NCBI RefSeq assembly: GCF_014650915.1
Contig: NZ_BMVW01000015.1
Location: 162,726 to 226,725 of the forward strand
DNA length: 64,000 nucleotides
Direction of reading: 5' to 3'
From: Streptomyces poonensis
GTDB lineage: Bacteria; Actinomycetota; Actinomycetes; Streptomycetales; Streptomycetaceae
The position numbers were made by a program, and so were the translations under genes. Positions within the stretch are counted from its first letter, which is position 1. The number at the start of each line of letters is the position of its first letter. This document shows, in pieces, positions 58,436 through 64,000 of the stretch. Under the pieces are notes generated by a model, which had not been told where the DNA came from, ran no database searches, and was given only the letters and a program-made list of their open reading frames with translations.

Positions 58436-60343
58436 GTGGACACGACCCTTCAGGACCCGCTCGTCGGCCAGGTGCTCGACGGCCGCTACCGCGTCGACGC
58501 GCGGATCGCGGTCGGCGGCATGGCCACGGTCTACCGGGCCGTGGACACCCGCCTCGACCGCGTCCTCGCGCTCAAGGTGATGCACCCGACGCTGGCCGCC
58601 GACGGCATGTTCGTCGAGCGGTTCATCCGCGAGGCCAAGTCGGTGGCGCGGCTGGACCACCCGAACGTGGTCGGGGTCTACGACCAGGGCACGGACGGAC
58701 GGTACGTCTACCTCGCGATGGAGTACGTCGCCGGGTGCACCCTGCGGGACGTGCTGCGCGAGCGCGGCGCCCTCCAGCCGCGGGCCGCGCTGGACATCCT
58801 GGAGCCGGTGCTCGCCGCGCTCGGCGCCGCGCACCGCGCCGGGTTCGTGCACCGGGACATGAAGCCGGAGAACGTCCTGATAGGGGACGACGGCCGGGTG
58901 AAGGTGGCCGACTTCGGGCTCGTACGGTCCGTGGACACGGTCACGAGCACGACGGGCGCGGTCCTCGGCACCGTCTCCTACCTCGCCCCCGAGCAGCTGG
59001 AGCACGGCACGGCGGACACCCGGGTCGACGTGTACGCGTGCGGGGTGGTCCTGTACGAGATGCTCACCGGCACCAAGCCGCACGCCGGGGACTCCCCCGC
59101 CCAGGTGCTCTACCAGGCGCTACACACGGACGTGCCGCCGCCGTCGGCCGCGGTGCCAGGGCTGGCGCCCGGACTGGACGAGCTGGTGGCGTCGGCGACC
59201 GCCCGCGATCCCGGGCTGCGCCCGCACGACGCCGTGGAGCTGCTCGCCCGCACGCGCCGGGCGCGGGCCGGTCTGAGCGACGAGCAGCTGGACGCGGTGC
59301 CCCCGCGGGCGACCTCCGCGGAGCACGACAACGCGGAGGACCGCACGAGCGTGATCCCGCGCGCGCTGACGGTGCCCCGGCCCGGGCCGGCGGACGACGG
59401 GCTGCACCGTACGAGCCTGCTGGAGACCCCGCCGGCCGCGTCCCGGCGGACCGGGAGGGCGCCCCGGCGCGGACTGCTCGCGACCGTCGCCGCGGTGCTG
59501 CTGGTGCTCGGCGTCGGGGCGGGCCTCTGGTACATCAACTCCGGCCAGTTCACGAAGGTCCCGGCGGTGCTGGACCAGCCGCAGGCCGACGCGCGCGAGC
59601 GGATCGAGGCCGCCGGGCTGGACGTCGGCGTCGAGCGCGCGTACAGCGACACCATCGACCGCGGCAACGTGATCAGCACCGACCCGGAACCGGGCGAGCG
59701 GATCCGCGACAACGGCACGGTGACACTGACGATCTCCCGGGGCCCCGAGACCGTGAAGGTGCCCGGCCTGGAGGGCGTCGGGCTGAACGAGGCGAAGGCG
59801 CGGCTGAAGAAGGCGGGTCTGGAGCCCGGCATGGTCACGCGCGCGTTCAGCGAGGACGTCCCGAAGGGCTCCGTGATCGCCACGAAGCCGGACGCGGGCA
59901 CGGAGCGCCGGTCCGGCTCGGCGATCGCGCTGACCGTGAGCAAGGGCGCCCCGATCGAGGTGCCGGACGTGACGGACACCTCCGTGGAGGACGCCACCGA
60001 GCAGCTGGAGGACGCCGGTCTCGAGGTGCGGATCGCCGAGGGGCGCGTCCACTCCGAGTTCGACGAGGGCCAGGTCGCCGCGCAGTCCCCGGGCGAGGGC
60101 AAGGAGCTCGCCGAGGGCGACACGGTCACGCTGACGGTCTCCAAGGGCCCCGAGATGATCGAGGTCCCGGACGTCGTGGGCGACAGCGCGGACGAGGCCA
60201 AGGAGAAGCTCCAGGACGCGGGCTTCGAGGTGAAGGAGGACCGGGGGCTGCTCGGCTTCTTCAGCGACGAGGTGAAGAGCCAGTCGGTCGACGGCGGCGA
60301 CACCGCGCCCAAGGGGTCGACGATCACCATCAAGATCGGCTGA
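58436..60343 (+). CDS. PASTA-domain Ser/Thr protein kinase
   Basis: A 635-residue receptor kinase of the PknB/PknL type. The kinase domain (residues 18-275) has the P-loop IAVGGMATVY, Lys47 in LALKVMHP, HRDMKPEN with catalytic Asp141, ADFGLV and an activation loop ending GTVSYLAPEQ. A juxtamembrane region follows (about 290-340). One transmembrane helix is near 345-365 (LLATVAAVLLVLGVGAGLWYI). Four extracytoplasmic PASTA repeats follow to the C-terminus (each with GxxxxxAxxxLxxAGL and GSxVxxxxSxG-type ends), which sense muropeptides or lipid II in relatives. The GTG start (VDTTLQDPLVGQVLDGRYRVD) sits seven bases after a -10, so it is probably leaderless. The frame itself runs much further upstream, through thiG. 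Confidence 0.93.
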   Translation: MDTTLQDPLVGQVLDGRYRVDARIAVGGMATVYRAVDTRLDRVLALKVMHPTLAADGMFVERFIREAKSVARLDHPNVVGVYDQGTDGRYVYLAMEYVAGCTLRDVLRERGALQPRAALDILEPVLAALGAAHRAGFVHRDMKPENVLIGDDGRVKVADFGLVRSVDTVTSTTGAVLGTVSYLAPEQLEHGTADTRVDVYACGVVLYEMLTGTKPHAGDSPAQVLYQALHTDVPPPSAAVPGLAPGLDELVASATARDPGLRPHDAVELLARTRRARAGLSDEQLDAVPPRATSAEHDNAEDRTSVIPRALTVPRPGPADDGLHRTSLLETPPAASRRTGRAPRRGLLATVAAVLLVLGVGAGLWYINSGQFTKVPAVLDQPQADARERIEAAGLDVGVERAYSDTIDRGNVISTDPEPGERIRDNGTVTLTISRGPETVKVPGLEGVGLNEAKARLKKAGLEPGMVTRAFSEDVPKGSVIATKPDAGTERRSGSAIALTVSKGAPIEVPDVTDTSVEDATEQLEDAGLEVRIAEGRVHSEFDEGQVAAQSPGEGKELAEGDTVTLTVSKGPEMIEVPDVVGDSADEAKEKLQDAGFEVKEDRGLLGFFSDEVKSQSVDGGDTAPKGSTITIKIG

Positions 60344-60385
60344 CCGGGGCCGGAGCACGGTGCCCGCGCATGTCACCCTTGAGGG

Positions 60386-61255
60386 GTGAGCAGCACGTAC
60401 CTTCGCAACCCCGTCGGCGGCCATGTCCCCGTGGCCGGCGGCCTCCACTCCGTCGGCCTCTCCTACGCCCGCGAGCTGAAGGCGGAGACCGTCCAGGTCT
60501 TCGTGGCCAACCCGCGCGGCTGGGCGACGCCCCCGGGCAACCCGAAGCAGGACGAGGCGTTCCGCCAGGCCTGCGCGGACGAGGCGATCCCCGCGTACGT
60601 GCACGCGCCGTACCTGATCAACTTCGGTTCGCACACCGAGGCCACGGTCGAGCGGTCCGTCGACTCACTGCGGCACTCACTGCGCCGGGCCCGGGAGATC
60701 GGTGCCCTGGGCGTGGTCGTGCACACCGGGAGCGCCACCGGCGGACGGGAACGTTCCGTCGCGCTGGCGCAGGTCCGCGAGCACATGCTGCCGCTGCTGG
60801 ACGAGCTGACGCACGACGACGACCCGTATCTGCTGCTGGAGTCGACCGCCGGCCAGGGCGCCTCCCTGTGCTCGCGCACCTGGGACTTCGGGCCGTACTT
60901 CGAGGCGCTCGACGCCCACCCGAAGCTGGGCGTCTGCCTGGACACCTGCCACATCTTCGCCGCGGGCCACGACCTGACCGGGCCCAGTGGCATGCACCAG
61001 ACGCTCGACCTGCTGGCGGACACCGTCGGCGAGGGCCGGCTGAAGCTGATCCACGCCAATGACTCCAAGGACGTGGTGGGCGCCCACAAGGACCGGCACG
61101 AGAACATCGGCTCCGGCCACATCGGCGAGGACCCGTTCCGCGCCCTGATGACCCACCCCGCCACCGAGGGCGTGCCCCTGATCATCGAGACGCCCGGCGG
61201 GCAGGCGGGGCACGCGGCGGACGTGGAGCGACTGAAGAAGCTCAGGGACGACTGA
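60386..61255 (+). CDS. Deoxyribonuclease IV (AP endonuclease family 2)
   Basis: A 289-residue TIM-barrel, three-zinc endonuclease acting on abasic sites in DNA (endonuclease IV/Nfo type). Expected metal-ligand motifs are present: VHAPYLINFGS, GVVVHTGSATGG, LLLESTAGQGASL, GVCLDTCHIFAAGHDL, LIHANDSKD, DRHENIGSGHIG and IIETPGG. The GTG start (VSSTYLRNPVGGHVPVAGGL) lies in GAGGGGTGAG; the ribosome site is cramped. A short inverted repeat, TCACCC / GGGTGA (60373-60389), spans the start codon. Directly after the stop is a 9-bp tandem repeat array. Confidence 0.9.
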   Translation: MSSTYLRNPVGGHVPVAGGLHSVGLSYARELKAETVQVFVANPRGWATPPGNPKQDEAFRQACADEAIPAYVHAPYLINFGSHTEATVERSVDSLRHSLRRAREIGALGVVVHTGSATGGRERSVALAQVREHMLPLLDELTHDDDPYLLLESTAGQGASLCSRTWDFGPYFEALDAHPKLGVCLDTCHIFAAGHDLTGPSGMHQTLDLLADTVGEGRLKLIHANDSKDVVGAHKDRHENIGSGHIGEDPFRALMTHPATEGVPLIIETPGGQAGHAADVERLKKLRDD

Positions 61256-61309
61256 GTCCCCGGTGTCCCCGGTGTCCCCGGTGTCCCCGGTGTCCTCGAT
61301 GTCCCCGAT
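61256..61309. repeat. Six tandem 9-bp units right after the endonuclease IV stop
   Basis: GTCCCCGGT occurs four times exactly, then GTCCTCGAT and GTCCCCGAT. The array begins at the first base after the stop codon. The minus strand carries evenly spaced GGGG runs and could form a G-quadruplex. It sits between two convergent genes. Confidence 0.85.
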
Positions 61310-61324
61310 GTGCGTACCCGGGGC

Positions 61325-61990
61325 TCAGAGCTCGGGGCCGTCCCCGGGCTCCTCCTGGTACGAGTACCGCTGTTCCCGCCAGGGGTCGCCGATGTTGTGG
61401 TAGCCCCGCTCCTCCCAGAAGCCGCGGCGGTCGGCGGTCATGTACTCCACGCCACGCACCCACTTGGGCCCCTTCCAGGCGTACAGGTGGGGAACGATCA
61501 GCCGGAGCGGGAAGCCGTGCTCGGCGGTGAGCAGTTCACCGTCCTTGTGGGTCGCGAAGATCGTGCACTCGGACGTGAAGTCGTCGAGGCGGAGGTTGGA
61601 GCTGAACCCGTACTCGGCCCAGACCATCACATGGGTGACGCCCTGCGCGGGCGGCGCGATGTCCAGGATCGTACGGGCCGGAATGCCGCCCCACTCGGCG
61701 CCCAGCATGCTGTACTTCGTCACGCAGTGCAGATCGGCCGTGACCGTGGCGTACGGCAGAGCGGTGAACTCCTCGTGGGTCCAGCTGTGCTTCTCGCCGT
61801 CCGCGGTGGCGCCGAAGACCCGGAAGTCCCAGCGCTCGGGGCGGAACTTGGGGACGGGTCCGTAGTGGGTGACCGGCCAGCCGCGCTGGAGCCGCTGCCC
61901 CGGCGGCAGCTCGGGCCGCGGCGTCGCGCCGTCCGAGGCGCGATCTCCAGATGTACGAGCTCCAGATTCGCGTTCCACCGGCTGACCCAT
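61325..61990 (-). CDS. Sulfite-oxidase-like molybdopterin-dependent oxidoreductase
   Basis: A 221-residue soluble protein with the oxidoreductase molybdopterin-binding domain. The molybdenum-ligand Cys is Cys89 in TADLHCVTKYSMLGAEWGGIPARTIL. Other motifs are VMVWAEYGFSSNLRLDDF, LLTAEHGFPLRLIVPHLYAWKGPKWVRGVEYM and FWEERGYHNIGDPWREQRY. It lacks the haem and dimerisation domains of full sulfite oxidase, and no Tat signal is seen, so it is a stand-alone cytoplasmic member of the YedY/SuoX superfamily. ATG behind GGATGGAG. The substrate is unknown. Confidence 0.9.
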   Translation of the reverse strand: MGQPVERESGARTSGDRASDGATPRPELPPGQRLQRGWPVTHYGPVPKFRPERWDFRVFGATADGEKHSWTHEEFTALPYATVTADLHCVTKYSMLGAEWGGIPARTILDIAPPAQGVTHVMVWAEYGFSSNLRLDDFTSECTIFATHKDGELLTAEHGFPLRLIVPHLYAWKGPKWVRGVEYMTADRRGFWEERGYHNIGDPWREQRYSYQEEPGDGPEL

Positions 61991-62067
61991 ATCTCCATCC
62001 TGACAGACACGGAACGGTGGAGATGACCCGGCCCACTGCGATTTCAGGATAAACCCGACTAAGCGGA

Positions 62068-62103
62068 CTAAGCATGCACTTACTTACTAAGTATGCACTT
62101 ACT
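62068..62103 (+). promoter_or_regulatory. Near-identical 17-bp direct repeats upstream of bfr
   Basis: CTAAGCATGCACTTACT (62068-62084) and CTAAGTATGCACTTACT (62087-62103) differ at one base and are spaced 19 bases. A partial GACTAAGC copy precedes them near 62057. The region is unusually A/T-rich for this genome and lies 74-110 bases before the bfr ATG. It may be an operator plus promoter for bfr or the divergent gene. Confidence 0.5.
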
Positions 62104-62176
62104 GGACGGTCCTCCGTGGCGGTGCAAGGATGCGGCGCAACCCGCCACTCCCCCCTTCCGGAAGGAGCCGCAAGCG

Positions 62177-62695
62177 ATGCAGGGCGACCCCGAGGTCCTC
62201 GAATTCCTCAACGAGCAGCTCACCGCCGAGCTGACGGCGATCAACCAGTACTTCCTGCACTCGAAGCTGCAGGACCACAAGGGCTGGACGAAGCTCGCCA
62301 AGTACACGCGCGACGAGTCCTTCGACGAGATGCGCCACGCCGAGCTGCTCACCGACCGCATCCTGCTCCTGGACGGCCTGCCCAACTACCAGCGGCTCTT
62401 CCACGTCCGCGTGGGACAGTCGGTGACGGAGATGTTCCAGGCCGATCGCGAGATCGAGGTGGAGGCGATCGACCGGCTGCGGCGCGGCGTGGAGGTGATG
62501 CGGAACAAGAACGACATCACGTCCGCGAACATCTTCGAGGCGATCCTCGCCGACGAGGAGCACCACATCGACTACCTCGACACCCAGCTGGAGCTGATCG
62601 AGAAGCTCGGCGAGGCGCTGTACATCTCGACGGTGATCGAGCAGTCCCAGCCCGACCCCTCAGGGCCCGGGACGCACGGCTTCCGCACTCCCTAG
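62177..62695 (+). CDS. bfr: Bacterioferritin
   Basis: A 172-residue ferritin-like iron-storage protein that assembles into a 24-mer with haem. The di-iron ferroxidase ligands are all present at E. coli-like positions: Glu18, Glu51, His54, Glu94, Glu127, His130 (in LTAELTAINQYF, DEMRHAE, EIEVEAIDR, ADEEHHID). The haem-ligating Met52 is also there. The ATG at 62177 follows GAAGGAG; the frame opens earlier but without a ribosome site. It converges with the bacterioferritin-associated ferredoxin gene, stops three bases apart. Confidence 0.96.
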   Translation: MQGDPEVLEFLNEQLTAELTAINQYFLHSKLQDHKGWTKLAKYTRDESFDEMRHAELLTDRILLLDGLPNYQRLFHVRVGQSVTEMFQADREIEVEAIDRLRRGVEVMRNKNDITSANIFEAILADEEHHIDYLDTQLELIEKLGEALYISTVIEQSQPDPSGPGTHGFRTP

Positions 62696-62698
62696 GCG

Positions 62699-62926
62699 CT
62701 AGGCGGCTTCGGGGAGCTCCGCCGCGAGAGGGGGCCGGCCCCTGTCGATCAGCTGCCGGCGAGGGCAGGCGCCGCGTCCCAGCAGCGCCTGGATGCGCCT
62801 GACGCAGCCGCCGCAGTCGGTGCCGGCCTTGCAGGCGGAGGCTATCTGCCGAGGCGTGCAGGCACCGGCTTCCGCATGCTGCTTCACCTGCTCCTCGGTC
62901 ACGCCGAAACAGCTGCAGACGAACAC
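62699..62926 (-). CDS. bfd: Bacterioferritin-associated ferredoxin
   Basis: A 75-residue [2Fe-2S] protein of the Bfd (BFD-like) family that releases iron from bacterioferritin. The cluster cysteines are in VFVCSCFGV and CKAGTDCGGCVRRI, the usual CxC...CxxxxC(x)xC arrangement. The frame is open to 62992, but GGGAGG lies eight bases before the GTG at 62926 and the family core starts at once, so this start is chosen. An iron-box-like sequence overlaps its promoter. Opposite orientation to bfr allows the two genes to respond oppositely to iron. Confidence 0.9.
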   Translation of the reverse strand: MFVCSCFGVTEEQVKQHAEAGACTPRQIASACKAGTDCGGCVRRIQALLGRGACPRRQLIDRGRPPLAAELPEAA

Positions 62927-63009
62927 GCGGTCCACCTCCCGACGGGGCTCCATGGTCGTGCCGTACCGAGGGAACCGAAGGCGATCGGCCAAGGGCCCGG
63001 ACTGATCGG

Positions 63010-63028
63010 TGAGGCAAACCTAACCTTA
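63010..63028 (-). promoter_or_regulatory. Iron-box-like site overlapping the bfd -10
   Basis: TGAGGCAAACCTAACCTTA matches the DmdR/IdeR iron-box consensus (TTAGGTTAGGCTAACCTAA) at 13 of 19 positions, best in its right half. On the minus strand TAAGGT (63023-63028) is a good -10, with TTTTGC 17 bases upstream. A repressor bound with iron would silence bfd when iron is plentiful. Confidence 0.5.
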
Positions 63029-63054
63029 CCCGCCACTGAGGATGTGCAAAAGTG

Positions 63055-63090
63055 CAAAGGGGCGCGGATCGTGTGATCCGCGCCCCTTTG
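63055..63090 (-). terminator. Terminator after the DAHP synthase gene
   Basis: A 16-bp perfect stem (CAAAGGGGCGCGGATC and its complement) with a GTGT loop, 29 bases beyond the DAHP synthase stop on the minus strand. On the minus strand a short TTTGC follows. Confidence 0.8.
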
Positions 63091-63118
63091 TCTCGGCCCT
63101 GAGCCCGCTGTGGGCCCT

Positions 63119-64000
63119 CTACTGGTCCCGGTACATCTCCGCGACCAGGAACGCCAGGTCCAGCGACTGGCTGCGGTTCAGCCGCGGGTCGCAGGCCGTC
63201 TCGTACCGCTGGTGCAGATCGTCCACGAAGATCTCGTCGCCGCCGCCCACGCACTCGGTGACGTCGTCGCCGGTCAGCTCCACATGGATGCCGCCCGGAT
63301 GGGTGCCGAGCGCCTTGTGGACCTCGAAGAAGCCCTTGACCTCGTCGAGCACGTCGTCGAAGCGGCGGGTCTTGTGCCCGGAGGCCGCCTCGAAGGTGTT
63401 GCCGTGCATCGGGTCGGTCACCCAGGCGACCACCGCGCCGGACGCCGTGACCTTCTCCACCAGCTCGGGCAGCTTGTCGCGGACCTTGTCGGCGCCCATC
63501 CGGACGATGAAGGTCAGCCGGCCCGGCTCCCGCTCGGGGTCGAGGCGCTCGATGTACTGCAGCGCCTCCTCGGCCGTCGTCGTCGGGCCGAGCTTGATGC
63601 CGATCGGGTTGCGGATCTTCGAGGCGAACTCGATGTGCGCGTGGTCCAGCTGCCGGGTGCGCTCACCGATCCACACCATGTGGCCGGAGACGTCGTACAG
63701 CTGCCCGGTGCGTGAGTCCACGCGGGTCAGCGCCGACTCGTAGTCGAGCAGCAGCGCCTCGTGCGAGGCGTAGAACTCGACGGTCTTGAACTCCTCCGGG
63801 TCGGTGCCGCAGGCCCGCATGAAGTTCAGCGCGTTGTCGATCTCGCGCGCGAGCTGCTCGTAGCGCTGCCCGGACGGGGACGACCGCACGAAGTCCTGGT
63901 TCCAGGCGTGCACCTGGCGCAGGTCGGCGTAGCCGCCGGTGGTGAAGGCGCGCACCAGGTTCAGCGTCGAGGCGGACGCGTGGTACATCCGCTTCAGGCG
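63119..64000 (-). CDS. Class II 3-deoxy-7-phosphoheptulonate synthase (C-terminal part, cut by window edge)
   Basis: The first enzyme of the shikimate pathway, joining phosphoenolpyruvate and erythrose 4-phosphate. Only the last 293 codons are present; the family is usually about 450 residues. Class II (plant-type) motifs are visible: FYASHEALLLDYESALTRVD, HMVWIGERTRQLDHAHIEFASKIRNPIGIKLGPTT, VAWVTDPMHGNTFEAASGHKTRRFDDVLDEV, GTHPGGIHVELTGDDVTECVGG and YETACDPRLNRSQSLDLAFLVAEMYRDQ. The KLGPTT and DPMHGNT segments carry substrate-binding residues. The frame runs open to position 64000 on the minus strand. It is followed by a strong terminator. Confidence 0.95.
   Translation of the reverse strand, partial: RLKRMYHASASTLNLVRAFTTGGYADLRQVHAWNQDFVRSSPSGQRYEQLAREIDNALNFMRACGTDPEEFKTVEFYASHEALLLDYESALTRVDSRTGQLYDVSGHMVWIGERTRQLDHAHIEFASKIRNPIGIKLGPTTTAEEALQYIERLDPEREPGRLTFIVRMGADKVRDKLPELVEKVTASGAVVAWVTDPMHGNTFEAASGHKTRRFDDVLDEVKGFFEVHKALGTHPGGIHVELTGDDVTECVGGGDEIFVDDLHQRYETACDPRLNRSQSLDLAFLVAEMYRDQ

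Overview
The window is high-GC actinobacterial chromosome, almost certainly Streptomyces. The evidence is the strong G/C bias at third codon positions, frequent GTG starts, 4-nt start/stop overlaps (ATGA or GTGA), several probably leaderless genes, and the gene order: dnaE, ileS, divIVA, yggT, sepF, the dcw (division and cell wall) cluster, metF, thi genes, a PASTA kinase and a class II DAHP synthase. It is core chromosome: I see no insertion sequence, prophage, CRISPR array, rRNA or tRNA gene. Both ends cut genes (dnaE at the left, DAHP synthase at the right).

Layout. 1-15 kb: dnaE (partial), a DUF2252 protein, a small membrane protein, a DsbA-like thioredoxin protein, a Tat-exported PhoD phosphatase, a dienelactone-hydrolase-like protein, an MscS channel, a Na+/H+ antiporter, then a minus-strand group (DksA/TraR zinc-finger protein, lspA, RluD-type pseudouridine synthase, GNAT). 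15-18.9 kb: ileS behind a translational T-box riboswitch. 18.9-37 kb: a minus-strand run reading rsmH, ftsL, ftsI, murE, murF, mraY, murD, ftsW, murG, ftsQ, ftsZ, pgeF, yggS, sepF, yggT, divIVA. It makes lipid II, builds the septum and directs polar growth. mraZ, murC and ftsA are not in the cluster.

37-51 kb: beta-carbonic anhydrase; a MoxR / DUF58 / transglutaminase operon; DUF3040, methyltransferase and HEPN proteins; an operon of an ABC-like ATPase with altered motifs, a YhgE/Pip membrane protein and a TetR regulator, with a palindrome just downstream of its promoter; and a phytoene-dehydrogenase-like oxidoreductase. 51-64 kb: a membrane protein with a Tyr/Gln/Gly-rich tail, metF, thiE, an Rv2175c-like DNA-binding protein, an FAD oxidoreductase, TPP-riboswitch-controlled thiO-thiS-thiG, a PASTA Ser/Thr kinase, endonuclease IV, a sulfite-oxidase-like molybdoenzyme, bacterioferritin with its ferredoxin, and a class II DAHP synthase. 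From rsmH to the DAHP synthase the order resembles the mycobacterial mraW-metF-Rv2175c-pknL-aroG neighbourhood.

Features that stand out are the unconventional ABC-like ATPase, two riboswitches whose structures bear on the ribosome binding site, a DksA-family protein with a long H1-like tail, an extended LspA, and many short tandem repeats and G-quadruplex-capable tracts next to stop codons. No wholly new multi-gene system is evident.
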